Positions 1 to 11,844 are shown, counted from the first letter of the stretch. The stretch: 64,000 nucleotides of DNA from Sorghum bicolor (GCF_000003195.3 NC_012876.2:63854407-63918406); one strand, 5' to 3'. Translations and numbers: made by a program. The notes: generated from the sequence alone by a model not told the origin.

Positions 1-356
1 AATGCATTGTTACTAGTCTCAGAAAAGATTGTACACACCTAATCTTTATCCTTCTATTACTTTAGTAAACTGAATTTATTTCTTAAAGGAAGTCAGAAAA
101 AGATGCACAGACCAATAATCTATACATGTACACATACAAAAACACCTGTTTCGATGTGATTCCAAAAGAAGTTGTAATTAGATTTAATGCTGAGGTCGCC
201 CAAATATCAGTTGTGTATGAGTTAACACATTTGAGCATCAACCATCAATCAATTAATACTTTGATGAAGTACTGAAATATGCCATGTTTGATATGTAGCG
301 CCTGAAGGAAAATGATTATAAAATCACAGCAAACTCTTGAAGTCTGAAGCCCAGCA

Positions 357-1337
357 TCATAAAACAAAAGAAATGCACCAGTACATACTATAGAATACCT
401 TTATCAGCTTTCTTTGCTTCAGTTTCACCTTCACATCAACTCCATTCTCAATAATTGCATGCAACACAACCTTAATTTTTCCTTCAATCCTATCCCCTTT
501 CCTTGGTGTATACAGTGCATTGTGAATATCATCCTCTAATGCTCGCTTTGCAAGCAATGCACCAACTGCCGCACATGCCTTCATACCCTTACCCTTCTTT
601 GAACCAAGATCAAACTTCATATCCTTTGATATAGAGTGTGCAACTGCAACCACCCTGCTCGTCACTCGGTGCACAAAGCAAGCACGCACTGACCCCTTTG
701 TAACATGTATATCGAGGCAGAAAGGGTGGTGGTAAGGATCAGTCATCTGGTTGAACGTTGGCATCCGTTCCCGCTTCACCTCAACCATGTCATCGTCTCT
801 AATTGCACACTTTGTTGCCTTTGGAGCATTGGAAGAAACAGACTTGGCAGGCTCCACCTTGCATTCCTTTGGGTTCTTTGCATTGGTTTTGTCCCTATTC
901 TTTCTTCGGCGCAAGGGCAGGCTGTTCTCCTCGTACTCCTTGGATTGCCGGTCCAGCTTGTAGAACAACTTCTTGCGGTGCCGCATGTCATCGATCTCAT
1001 CACTAAAGTCTCGCACTTCACTGTCGTCATTCCGGTGGAGGTCATCCAGGTACTCATTGCCCCTTTCGGCCTCCGAAGAGAAGCCGAAGGACGGGGTCCA
1101 GAGGTCGGAGTCGACCACATCAATGTGGAAGCCGGACCCAAGAAGGTCAGAACTGGACTGAGGTGAGCTTTGGAGCAGCCGGACTTGAACATAAGGAGAC
1201 TGGCGCTTCGGTGGTGCGGCCAAGACTTTGGAAGGGTGGATGGAGAGTTCACGGCAAAGAAAGAGGAGTTTGGGGAGCTGAGGCATCCGAGGCGAGCATC
1301 GGCATCGTGCATGGAGAAGCAACTGCCGCAGGAACAT
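357..1337 (-). CDS. uL18-like (ribosomal L18p/L5e family) protein, probably mitochondrial
   Basis: The main coding exon reads from an ATG at 1337 down to about 399, giving 313 residues. The C-terminal third (about residues 205-310) resembles the plant ribosomal L18p/L5e family: VRACFVHRVTSRVVAVAHS, then KGKGMKACAAVGALLAKRA, then IENGVDVKVKLKQR. The N-terminus (MFLRQLLLHARCRC) is basic and leucine-rich, like a mitochondrial presequence; targeting is inferred. The middle is charged and probably disordered. An ATG at 1394 lies upstream in frame, but a good acceptor (TTTGCAG) ends two bases before the ATG at 1337, so the leader is probably spliced there. At 398 a GTATTC donor follows AAG in phase 0. 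Reading through gives 13 more residues and a stop at 357; splicing to a pyrimidine-rich acceptor at 302-304 would instead add 18 residues ending near 245. The C-terminus is therefore unresolved. Family call fairly sure, start and end less so. Confidence 0.7.
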   Translation of the reverse strand: MFLRQLLLHARCRCSPRMPQLPKLLFLCRELSIHPSKVLAAPPKRQSPYVQVRLLQSSPQSSSDLLGSGFHIDVVDSDLWTPSFGFSSEAERGNEYLDDLHRNDDSEVRDFSDEIDDMRHRKKLFYKLDRQSKEYEENSLPLRRRKNRDKTNAKNPKECKVEPAKSVSSNAPKATKCAIRDDDMVEVKRERMPTFNQMTDPYHHPFCLDIHVTKGSVRACFVHRVTSRVVAVAHSISKDMKFDLGSKKGKGMKACAAVGALLAKRALEDDIHNALYTPRKGDRIEGKIKVVLHAIIENGVDVKVKLKQRKLIKVFYSMYWCISFVL

Positions 1338-2049
1338 TTCTGCAAACACACTGTGCAGTAAGGACAATGGAGTACACTTGATAATTAATGCCAAAAAATC
1401 AAAAAGTTAGTTTGTAGGATACATACATGTCAATACTAGTGATTGGGACAGATTCAATTGCATGTAGCTTGGAGATGCTCGGTTCAGTACAGCAGGAAGG
1501 GAAGGGAAAGGGCGGCGCACGGCCCTGTTTGTTTTCGCTATTCTGAGACTCACTGAACTGAGAAGCAGAATTTTCTGAAAAGCTGCTGCCTGGCTGGAGA
1601 CCCTGGGTGTTTGGCAATCTTGATTATTTCTAGTTGATTGTCTGTCTTGAGTGCAAAATGACCTGTATGCCGCCCCTGAGGCTGACGATAGCTCATCTGT
1701 TTACCACATCAAAGCAAAAGGCAACAGCAATAATATTTGTTAGTTTCTTAAATAGAAATTTGGTTACACATGACAACCAAAGCCAAAATCACAAAGCCAA
1801 AATCACATGGAAATACATGATGATATATCCAATAATTGGTATGGCTACACAATAATCAAGAAAACACTACTATTCTGTTCCCATGTACTCTTCATATTCA
1901 AGTCACGTTTCGACCCAATTTTTCCAAGAAAATATCTATGAAAATTCTGTTGACACCGCATCCCACACTGCTCTAGGCTCGGTGTTTTTCATGTATAAAC
2001 ACAACATACACTATGTCACCTATTTCCATCAATACATGGATAAAAAGGT

Positions 2050-2399
2050 TGCACAAATCACCGGCGGAGTCAAGGCCCGGCCACCCTGGGCAGCTGGCCG
2101 GGCTCCCACGCTACAGCAGAGGCGGGAGGGGAGAGGGAGGTGCGTACGCAGGGTCGCCGGCCGGTGCGCGGAGGACGGAAGCGAGGGCGCGAGCGACTGG
2201 AGAGAGGCGGGAGGGGGGAGGGGGAGTCGCCGACGCCGCCGCCGAGCCTGGGACTGCCCCTCTGTCGCTGGACGCCGCCGAGGGGGAGCCGCCGACGCGC
2301 GGAAGATCCGATGCCTGGGACCGAACCTGAGCGCGAGTGGGGAAGGAGCAGCTTCATCTGCGCTGAGGGAAGGCGGTGCGTTGGTTTGATGGCCCACTA
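2050..2399 (-). promoter_or_regulatory. GC-rich leader exon and promoter of the uL18-like gene
   Basis: This GC-rich block lies between the uL18-like coding exon and AT-rich spacer and is best read as first exon plus core promoter of that minus-strand gene. A possible donor (CCGCCG then GTGATTTG on the minus strand) lies near 2061 and would pair with the acceptor next to the ATG at 1337. A site II element (TGGGCC on the minus strand, 2391-2396) sits at its upstream edge; such elements are typical of plant ribosomal-protein and mitochondrial-protein genes. Long overlapping open frames here in several phases reflect base composition and are not called as genes. Confidence 0.45.
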
Positions 2400-2499
2400 A
2401 ATAAAAGCCCCATATAATTTGTTTTCTTTTCTTTTTCATTTCTTTTTTTAGTAACTTCTATTTTTTTCTTTCTAATATCTTTTGACAAATTAGCACCTA

Positions 2500-3603
2500 C
2501 TAGCAAATATGTCCGTGCATTGCAATGGAAGAAAACATTAAATGGCCATAAAAAATAATGACATAATATTACATATCTATTTATCTTTTTTATAAAATTT
2601 AAAGTCCATAATTTATTTTATTGCTAACCATAACATCTATGATATAGTTAATATTTACAATAATATGTAGGTTGGGACATATTTATAATAAAAATAGAAA
2701 TTAGTCAAAATTTATCTTACTCTAATATTTTCTCTTAATATACCTTCGTATTATATTAAAACATGAGAAGTTTGTTGCTAACTTTATTTTTTCATTTAGA
2801 TTATGATTCTTATGAAATATGATATATCAGTTAAATATATGTAAATTATGAATATATGGGCTTATAAAGTGTTCATATGACATAACAACACATTGTGCAA
2901 AGGTAGTGGAAGAATCCTCAAGTATAAATTTAGATAAATTAGTAAGATATGCAGGAATGGTGTTAAAACTTTTACAATAAATCAAGCATCACATTAAATA
3001 GGCTACCATAAAATTTTCATAATAATTAGACCAAGATAACTACAATTTCAATTTTATACTAAAAAGCATAGACAAACATCTCTAGCAAAAAATATATTAA
3101 AATTTGTGATATTTTTTATTTACTGCATGGATCTACGTATGTGGAGCTGAACAAATTTTATTTTGTATTTTTTTGATTTTTCTATAAATTACTACACATT
3201 TATCATTTTTTAGCCGATTTAAACAATAAAAAATAAACTAATAGGACAAACACTTTGCATATAGACCCTTGTATTTTTCTGGAGATTTTGCATTGAAAAT
3301 CTTAAAAAAAATTCTATTCTTTTTTTACTTTTCCACCAGCATGACCACGAGGACGGAGCGGAGCGGCCACCGTGCCCACGGGCGACTCCGGCGGAGGTAG
3401 AGCGGACAACTTTGCATCTAGGTTCATGTACTTTCTTTATTTTTAATATGCTCTGATGTAAATAAGAAATTTTGTATTAGGAACCATAGAAAAGCTTCTA
3501 TTCTTTTTTTCCTCTTCCACAATGTATGAGGGGCCGATTCCGAACGGGCGGACAAAAAATTTTGAGCAGACTAAAATTTTCACAATTTATTAGTAGGTAT
3601 AGA
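2500..3603 (-). mobile_element. Non-autonomous Helitron, about 1.1 kb
   Basis: On the minus strand the block begins TCTATACCTACTAATAAA (5' end at 3603) and ends at CTAG (2500-2503), about 7 bases after an imperfect hairpin (CCATTGCAATGCACGG), the usual Helitron 3' structure. The flanking bases on the minus strand are A before TC and T after CTAG, as expected for insertion between A and T without target duplication. The interior is AT-rich with no Rep/helicase coding, so it is non-autonomous. A short GC-rich stretch at about 3340-3410 could be captured host sequence. Confidence 0.6.
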
Positions 3604-5148
3604 TATAATTAATATCTATATATTTAGAATAATATATGTTAGGTATCATATTAGTATCTTCAGGGTCCAATCACATAACATTATGATATAATGATTTCTC
3701 TAAAAATATTTTAAAAAATACGAACCCTATTAGGGGAAATTATAAAAATTTTCCCTCACACATTTCCTATAAAAAGGAAAGAGGGGAGATAGACAAGAGC
3801 TTATGTATTCATTTGCTCTTTCTCAATTGCTCTCCACTTACTTTTCTATTTATTAGGTTTAAGATTAAAATTGTAATGTCTACTACATCACAAAACTCTT
3901 AAGGGATTAGAAACGCTTAAGCATGTTTAAACTTAGTCAGTGAGTCACTGCTCACTTAGCACTTAACCCCTCTTATAATCTTGCGTTATGTTTATCTTGT
4001 TATAATCTTGCGTTATGTTTATCTTGTTAGTATCAGTATGACATTACACCCAGGCTTCATAAAACTTTTAGCTCCATCACTGGCACAAATCAACTAATTG
4101 ATATAAACACATATGTTGGCTCTAAAATAGCAAGAGATAGACCAAAGAATAAATTGCGGTTCGGTTGGTCAGCCCAACAAGCCCCCAAAGGAAAGACCCA
4201 GCTCGCGCGGCCTCCTCAGTCCTGCGCTGCGTCGAGACGATTGTAAAAAAATTCTTCCTTGGAGTTTCAAGACTATCGCAAGTTGAGAAAATAGAAACGT
4301 AGTATAATCAATCAATACACTAATCGATGGACAAGAACAACAAATCTATCTATGTTATCTTGCTAAGAATCAATTTTTCTATGCTCAAGGAATCCATATG
4401 TTCCAGATTGAACCAATCAAATGATAAGTTGTCCAAATAGATTTTTGCAACAAGAATTACCAAAAACATACTTAAAAAATTGAAGACCTCCCTTGACGGC
4501 TACAACCTGTGACTCTTCTTTAGAGTAGATTTGGCCTGATCCGCCCGGTTAACCATGAACTCCTCGAAGGCTCATTCGTTTTAGCCTATTCCCTGGCTAG
4601 GAATAGTTCTCGGTAAGGATTGTCTATATAAATCACATTAGCATTTCCAGTAGGAATGGTTCCTGCTCACCATTCCTTGCCAAACGAACGCAATAGTCTG
4701 ATCATCTATAAAACTATGGCTGCCTCTAAGTTTTGATTGATTGAAAAAAATCATGGCTACATTTAGGTTTCAATGGATTGGAAGGGACAATGTTTGAAGG
4801 CGACAAGGAGGCAACAATGTTTGAAGGTGATGAGGAGGCGGCAAGGCTGAGCCATTGAGGCACTGAGCCTATATATGGGCATGCAGCATGAGGCCTGTTT
4901 TTTTGGCCCGACCCAAGCATGACATGGCCCGTTATTATGTGTGCCTAGGCCGGCATAGCACGATGGATAGAGCCATGCCCAGGTTGTACATATTTACTTA
5001 AAGGTGTATTCTATGATAAATTTAATGACACATATTAATTGTATTTTGTGCTGATATATTATAAATTTAATCAAACTTTCTCAAGATTTGACTAAACACT
5101 ATTATACAATTATATTTTTTAACGAATGTAGTACATACTTATGCAATA
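3604..5148. other. Intergenic, AT-rich, no gene seen
   Basis: No coding frame or splice structure could be supported. The stretch at about 4571-4690 starts GGCTCATTCGTTTTAG and ends CCAAACGAACGC, which looks like a short MITE remnant. From 5149 a Stowaway-type end (CTCCCTCTATCTC) is present but no matching far end was found. Confidence 0.5.
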
Positions 5149-5351
5149 CTCCCTCTATCTCAAAAAGAATAGAAATTTCATTTCCCAAAGAGTGGACTTT
5201 AAAATTGATCAAATATATGAAAACCTACTAATGTTAATGATTCATAGTAAGTATAAAATACTAATATCTTTCCTAAAAATCTAGTGAAACTTTAAAAGGT
5301 TTAACTAGAAACTATTCTAGAACTGCATCTTCTTTAGATTAATGTAGTGTA

Positions 5352-5591
5352 CTCCCTCTATCCCAAATTATAAGTCATTCCAAGAATCTTAAGTTTGACC
5401 AAATTTATATGATAAAATAATTACATTTATGATATCCACTAAATATCATTAGATTTCTATCAATTATATTTTTATAGTATACTTATTTGATGTTATGATT
5501 TTTTATATTTTCCTTTATAATTTTGGTCAAACTTGAGATTCTTTGACTCTCTAAGATTCTTGGAATGTCTTATAATTTGGAATGGAGGGAG
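5352..5591. mobile_element. Stowaway MITE (Tc1/mariner-derived), 240 bp
   Basis: Terminal inverted repeats begin CTCCCTCTATCCCAAATTATAAG and end in the matching CTTATAATTTGGAATGGAGGGAG; the element is flanked by TA (5350-5351 and 5592-5593). The interior is AT-rich and non-coding. Related copies are at 11845, 20934, 33245 and 60163. Confidence 0.85.
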
Positions 5592-6508
5592 TACTTGATA
5601 GTACTCGCTCCATCACAAAAGGAATGGAAATCTGGTTTCCTAAAGAGTCAAATCATCCTAAATTTGATCAAATATAAAAAATTCTAGTATTAATGATGTA
5701 TGATAAATATGACAAAAATAATCATAGAATATATTTTATAATAATAAATCTATTTAAATACATAAATTGATATAAATTGGTGTTATCCTAAACACTAAAT
5801 GATAAAAAGTATGTCACTTTAGCTATTATTCAGCCTAATAAATAACTATTCAGATGGGTATATGGTCATTTAAACAGGATCAAGATTGACTAAGGTCCCA
5901 ACTCCATGTGCCATTCTTCATGGAAGTGATTGTGTACAATGTGTTATGTAGATGCTACCATTCTTCGTTGCGAGGGGGTCTTTAGGAAAGAGTTTGCTCT
6001 AGTTATTCTACGAGCAAAAGCCAAGTATCTTTGATTGTTCAATGGGTAGAAGACTTTGTTTAATTTTGTTTATATTTTTCTGTATCATTTTTTGTTTCAT
6101 GAACTTTTGTACTTCTTGACTTTATTTTTCAATAAATTTCAGTAGAGTCTTACACCCCTTATGTTCCATCATAATTTGACTAACGGGAACAAAGACTTTT
6201 TGTTCGTTTATCTCATAAATCATATTTTTTTAACAGTGTTTTTTCTCTCACCCAGCGAACAGGTACTACTCCACCGTCCGTTGAGGCAAATAATGACACA
6301 AATGGAGGATTTTTTGACGTTTTTTGAATTCTAGTCTTTGTGGGTACGTAGAAGGGAGCAGCAACCAACGTATGAGCAGTCCAATCAGAGGCCTGGCGGC
6401 CTCCACACTTTCATGAGCATGAGGAGCATGGATGCTCTCTGTCGGTCTCTCTGATGAGGCTCTGAGCTAGCCTTGACCGGCCCCCTTTTTGTTTCCTGTA
6501 TGTACTGA

Positions 6509-6775
6509 GGCCTTGTTTTAAATATAAACCAAAAATTTTTTTGGTTCACCCCGAAAATCAAAAAATTTTCAAGATTCCCCGTCACATCGAATCTTTCGAC
6601 ACATGTATGAAGTATTAAATATAAACGAAAATAAAAACTAATTGCACAGTTTACCTGTAAATCACGAGACGAATCTTTTGATCCTAGTTAGTCCATAATT
6701 GGACAATATTTGCCACAAACAAACGAAAGTACTACAGTAGCGAAATCCAAAATCTTTTCACGTCTAAACAAGGCC
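6509..6775. mobile_element. Tourist-like MITE (GGCCTTGTTTAG family)
   Basis: Ends are GGCCTTGTTTTAAA and TCTAAACAAGGCC. The interior carries the family hallmarks: CCCCGTCACATCGAATC, AATTGCACAGTTT, GAGACGAATCTTTTGA and ACAAACGAAAGT. Target duplication is not clear in this copy. The family recurs through the window. Confidence 0.8.
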
Positions 6776-7445
6776 AGAAGCTACCAAAGTGGGGGAGCTC
6801 GGAATCATCGCGGCATGCAGCCATGCATCGGGAGAAACAATCAACAGTGCGCCCTGCTGCGAGTGCGAACCCAGCAGTTCAGCCGGCAGCATCAACCAGC
6901 CTTGACCACACGGCGGCCATAGTTCAGAGCGAGCTCACGTTTGAACGCACCGCGGCCGCCGGAACCGGAAGCTACTCCTGCTGCCACTGCCACTCCACGG
7001 ACCTGTACGCCGGCCACCAGACGGCTCGTCGGAAAAGTGGGAGATCGAGACGGGTCGGTCTCGCAGTTGCGCGCGTGCCACTCCATGTGTGCCGTCGTTT
7101 CAACTCTCTCATGTACGGAGAAAAAGGGGTCAAGAATCTCAAGATGGCCAGGGCACGGGTAGGAGCTCCGGCCTGGCCAACTCGATCGCATATTCGCATG
7201 CAATGCAAGCCGCGGCTGTTGTCGGCAACGGGTAGCGGCAGACAACACCTGCATGCGCGCGAGGCCGCGACCGCCTGTCTATACTTTCGGACTGAGAGCC
7301 GGCCGGCCGCCACCTCTTGCCCCCGCTCTCGTCTCGTGTCCTGCAGTGCAGGCTCCGGCTCGATGGCGCCTGACGACAGGTAGAGCAACAAAGCGACTGC
7401 CAGTGCCAAAGTTTACGCTAGCACTGAGGCATCATGCGTGTAGAC

Positions 7446-7479
<34 letters not shown>

Positions 7480-8684
7480 AGACCACCAGCACCAGCGTGC
7501 AGTTGCCACTGTGCTGTTGCTCCTGGGGTTAGAGCAGAGTAAAGTGATGGTGAAGGCACAAGCGAGTCTGCGAGTGAGTCACCCACCACTCACCACGAGC
7601 TCGACGTCGTCGTCTCTCCCAAGTCTCTTCCATGCACCATCGGCCGGTGGTCTCCTTTTCGTGTGGCAGAAGCGACCGCTGCCCGATCGCTCCGCGGATG
7701 ACAGCGCCGCAAAATCTCCTCAGATTTGCCGCGAGATTGTATTGCCGAGAACCAAGAAAGCGCTTGTACGTCTTTGCAACTGACAGGGACCTTGTTTAGA
7801 GATCACCCCAGAATTCAAAAACTTTTCGAGATTCTCCGCCACATAAAATCTTGCAGCACATCTATGGAGCACTAAATATAGACAAAAACAAAAACTAATT
7901 GCACAATTTTGTCTGTAATTTACGAGACGAAATGTGGTTGGCCAAACTCTGAAATATGTCTGCTGTGTACGAGTCACTGAGACATGATGACGCTATATCT
8001 TTTCAAAGGCGGCAGATTCACAAGACGTCTTTGGTCAAGAATATCACAACCTGAATCTCAACAACAACCTGCACCCAACCACTTGGTCTCTCAATAGATT
8101 GCATTGTAGAGAGAACTGGTAGACTGTTATGTGAAGCATTGGAAGCGTGAGTAGGGGCTTCAATCTTTGATAATCCTAGTTACTAGGAGGTTTGGAAACA
8201 GAGAAACTTCAAAGTTCCACGGAAAATCAAAGACGATGTGGGCCTATATATGGATCATTACAGGTGTAAAACACCTTTCATGTCTCATACACGACCATTT
8301 TTGTTGTTGTTTACCTTCGGTTGTTGCTGTGTTATTGTTGTTGGGCTTCGGTCATGTCTGTATTGTGCTTGTACGATGCGTAGCTCTCATGCTGGTTCGT
8401 TTCAATAAAAGTAGCAACATGTTCTATATATGTCACTTGCTCAGTGTGTGTAACATGGCACATGTCGTGGTATCTCTCTTTTTGTCCCTCTCTCTCTCTC
8501 TCCGGTCTCCATCCATCACACAAGGAGAATCACGTGTTGCTTTTATGAGGTCAGCAGTTTGTTTAGCACACGTACGTACAGGTGTAGCTGAAAACGTAGT
8601 AGCACATGACATTGCCCAAACTGAAGGACCACGTAAGTATTTTCCAACCTGATCTGTACCACTCCTATACTACTGTATAATTAA
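6776..8684. other. Intergenic GC-rich island with GA repeat and MITE fragment
   Basis: From 6780 to about 7780 the base composition is GC-rich with long open frames on both strands, but none has a recognisable domain or credible splice structure. An (AG)n run lies at 7447-7477. At about 7788-7935 the left half of a GGCCTTGTTTAG-family Tourist MITE is present, truncated on the right. No gene is called. Confidence 0.4.
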
Positions 8685-8908
8685 GGCCTTATTTTGTTTA
8701 CCTAAATTTTTTTTTCAAGATTTCACGTTACGTTGAATCTTATGGCATATATATAAAACATTAAATATAAATAAACAAATTATAGTACAATTTATCTATA
8801 ATTTACAAGATCAATCTTTTGAGACTATAATTAGTCCATAATTTGATAATAATTGTTAAATACAAATGAAAGTGTTACGGTGCTAAAAACTTTTCATCCA
8901 CCAAAGCC
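8685..8908. mobile_element. Tourist-like MITE with TAA duplication
   Basis: Starts GGCCTTATTTTGTTTACC and ends CACCAAAGCC; flanked by TAA at 8682-8684 and 8909-8911. The interior matches the GGCCTTGTTTAG family but is more diverged than other copies, suggesting an older insertion. Confidence 0.7.
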
Positions 8909-9398
8909 TAAGCTATTCGGCACGTGCGTGTCTCCTTTTTTTTTTTTTCTCCGAGACGGTGCAGCTACTCCCGGCGCTTCTGCGCGCCGCTGCTTGTTTG
9001 GCTTGTTTGCTGTGCTGTGTGCACACTCCACACTCCAAACCCACTCGAATCATCATCACCTGCTGAGTGGCGAGTGCTCACAATATCTGAACCGTACCGA
9101 ATGGTCCACTAGCAGCCGCCAGCCTATAGAAAACCACACGGCCGGCCGGCCGGGCCACGCTACTCCGATCCCCTGAGCTTCTTGTGGCCTTCCGTCTTCC
9201 TCCCTGCTTCTTCGAGCTCAGGTTGTCTCCAAGAACCACACAGGCCTCGCCTCTAGGAGATCGATCGATCTCTTGCAGTTCCAGCAGGTGGAGCTGAAGG
9301 GATCGGATGCGTTGCTCTTGAGCTCCCAGTACAGCGCAGAGGCGATACAGGCACGCCACTGGAGACAGAGACAGAGACAGAGAGGTCGGCGGCGTCAG

Positions 9399-9727
9399 GT
9401 ACGTCGACGATCTTGCTCGTCCCCTGCTTCTGCTTGACTGCTTGCTTCTGTTCCATCTGTGTTCATGCTCTCCGTTTCCTCAGGATTCAGGGAATCCACC
9501 CTCTGGTGAGGGTAATCGTTCTTTTTAATTTATGGTGATTCGAGTGTCTGTCTCTGTGATGCTTTGTTTGGAGTCCCTCTCTCTGTAACCGTTGCCAGTT
9601 CTTGCTCATCATCCTGTTCTTTGCTCCAACGAATCTGACGAGATGCATCATCCTATATATATAATATATGTACCGTGCTTGTTGTGTTGTGTGTATCTGA
9701 GGAGATGTTTCTTGTGCCATTTTTCAG
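9399..9727 (+). other. Probable leader intron of the AT-hook protein gene
   Basis: A consensus donor (GTACGTCG after GGCGTCAG) and an acceptor (GCCATTTTTCAG) bracket a T-rich stretch upstream of the ATG at 9801. The upstream exon would cover about 9170-9398. The presence of this intron is inferred from sequence alone. Confidence 0.55.
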
Positions 9728-9800
9728 GTCCAGCCAAGCAGAGGGATCGAAGCCCTCTAACCCTTGTCTAGTTGAATCCATCAGATAGATACATACATAC

Positions 9801-10265
9801 ATGGGCAGGCCTAGAGGGAAGAGCAAGAAACTGAGCGACGAATCCGACGAAGACGGCAGCGGCGGCGGCGAGGAGGTGTCCGTGTCCCCCGCACAGCCCA
9901 AGAACAAGAGGAGGAGGGGAAGGCCGGCTCACAAGCCTCTCACGGCGGACGACGGCACCGACGACGTCAAAACAGAGGACGACAAGGACACCGGCGAGGT
10001 CAAGGTCGAGGACGCAGACGACGGCGCCAAACTCGCTGTGCGCCCAGCAGGCAACGACGACGACGGCACCAAGCAGGGCTCGACGGCTGAGACAGGAGCT
10101 GGCAAGAAGCGGCGGCGGCGGCGCCGGGTGAAAGAGGACCCGGTGGAAGAGGACGGGGAGGACCACGTGAAGGTGAAGGCCAACTCCAGTGGGTTCCGGC
10201 CCAATGGAAGCCGCCGGAAGAGCACTCCCCGGCGAGCCGCCGAGGCTGGAGTGGAATGCAAGTGA
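9801..10265 (+). CDS. Small AT-hook, charged nuclear protein of unknown function
   Basis: A single coding exon encodes 154 residues. It opens with MGRPRGKSKK, has an AT-hook core (KRRRGRPAHK, residues 36-45), a long acidic middle rich in Asp, Glu and Lys-Val-Glu steps, a run of Arg near residues 100-110 that could act as a nuclear signal, and a C-terminus (GSRRKSTPRRAAEAGVECK) that I recall as conserved in uncharacterised plant proteins of this type. AT-hooks bind the minor groove of AT-rich DNA, so a chromatin-associated role is likely but inferred. The leader looks spliced: donor at 9399 (CAG then GTACGT) and acceptor ending at 9727 (TTTTCAG), removing 329 bases, with the ATG 73 bases into the second exon. 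The GC and codon pattern is that of an ordinary grass gene. Function unknown. Confidence 0.75.
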   Translation: MGRPRGKSKKLSDESDEDGSGGGEEVSVSPAQPKNKRRRGRPAHKPLTADDGTDDVKTEDDKDTGEVKVEDADDGAKLAVRPAGNDDDGTKQGSTAETGAGKKRRRRRRVKEDPVEEDGEDHVKVKANSSGFRPNGSRRKSTPRRAAEAGVECK

Positions 10266-10468
10266 AGTGAGCATCCAGCTTCTTTTTACTAATTACTGGG
10301 GGTTTTGTTATACCCTTCTCTGTTAATTACATAGGTTAAAAATGCAATCTTCAAGTGTGTGGAAGTGGTAGTTCCATGCATCTCTAGCAGGAGCAGGAGC
10401 ATGATCATGTTCATGCCATTACGTGCTGGTCGGTGGATGACAAGCTAGTTATTATAGCTATATTGCGT

Positions 10469-10570
10469 TGGTTAGCATCAACCTAGTTGTGACCGGTGGT
10501 CTGCGTTGCAATTACAAGCATTTCGTCCCCATGTTTGTGCTGGTTAGCATCAACCTAGTTGTGACCGGTG
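10469..10570. repeat. 30-bp direct repeat in the 3' flank of the AT-hook gene
   Basis: The same 30 bases (starting TGGTTAGCATCAACC) occur at 10469-10498 and 10541-10570, 72 bases apart, without mismatch. They lie downstream of the stop codon at 10265, possibly in the 3' untranslated region. Confidence 0.8.
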
Positions 10571-11115
10571 AGCATTCACCCTTTGTTTTGTCAATTTTGT
10601 GTTTGGTTGTTTAGGGGTCCTTTGGCATCGCTTCTTGGACCGGGTTCTCCGTGAGAACCACTCTTCCTTCACCACTTAACCAGATAGGCAAAACTTATCC
10701 TCACTGGTCCTGATTTAATCAGGAGCAAAATCTCCGCAGAATCATTTTTCACCTGCTTTTCACCCTTAGTTCGTCAGAATTAAGAATCACTCTATACAAG
10801 AATTATGGAGCTAGAACTAAAAATAAGAGCTCTGCCAAATATGTACTTAGTCACTAAGATTTATAGCTTCGCTGAACAAGCTCTTAGTTACTTTTTTACT
10901 GATGGGGTGAGAAATTGCATTTTTCTTTTCGCCGGATAAAGACTGGCTGTACTAGCTAGTACATATCCGTTGAGTTGTCGTTCACAAGATGTTTCTTCTT
11001 TAGGAACACAACATGCATGGTTGTTTCTTTTAATTATATCACCTTTTTTTTCTGTCAAATTGTGGAAGTTTCGGTCCGGACACTAGGCTGTTCCACTCGG
11101 TGGAATCGTACAATA

Positions 11116-11146
11116 CTAGAAAACTAAAGCGCGGCGTTGCCGCGCT
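11116..11146 (-). mobile_element. Probable Helitron 3' terminus
   Basis: On the minus strand this reads a strong hairpin (GCGCGGCAACGCCGCGC), about 11 bases, then CTAG followed by T, the standard Helitron end. The matching TC start at higher coordinates was not found, so only the terminus is called. Confidence 0.4.
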
Positions 11147-11844
11147 TATCCATGATTTTTCTTGTATATGTTAATTTTCTTCTTTTTATCATTTAGTAGA
11201 ATTTGAGAATATTAAATACATCGCTTTACCAAGAAAAATATGATAGTATTAATACATGTGCATGTTCAGCTTAATATGTTAGTTTCAATGAAAAATAATT
11301 TAAAAGGTACAAACTTGTATTGTTCTTTTGTCTCGAGGCTCCATATTTAACTATTTGTTGTAGAATTGAGACGTCTATTTATTAATGCTATTTAGAGGAC
11401 CTATTGGTTTTGAGTTAGACTGACTCCAACAGAGTAGGCATATGGTGACCCAAACCTAAAATGAGTTGTATACAGTGTTTTTGGGAGATAAAAACCGACT
11501 CCAACAGAATAGGCAGCGCTGCGACCCATTTTGCATGCCAGTCCATGCGGAACCCAAATATGGGTCTCTCTCCATCTATCTGCGTCTCCTTACAGGGCCC
11601 ACCATGGTCAAGGTGAAGATGTCCACGGAGGAGCTCGCATACCTTTTGGGTCTTCTTCTGGGTTTGCTATTGGAACACACAAGGATTTAGGTCTGTAACC
11701 TTTTTACCGTGGTGACCCAAACCAACTAATGAGTCTCGAATTTAGCTGCCCACCGTTGGAGACAGTCTTAGGAGCTATACTTGCTCATATCGAGTGGGTG
11801 AAGCTAATATAAAAATCTGCCGTGTCGTGCGTTGACATATGATA

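Noticed and set aside
2029..2439. A 136-codon minus-strand frame and plus-strand frames at 1883-2400
   Set aside because: Low-complexity Arg/Pro/Ser-rich products in a GC-rich leader region; no domain.
6823..7783. Several open frames of 120-186 codons on both strands
   Set aside because: No domain, inconsistent strands, no splice support; treated as a GC-rich intergenic island.
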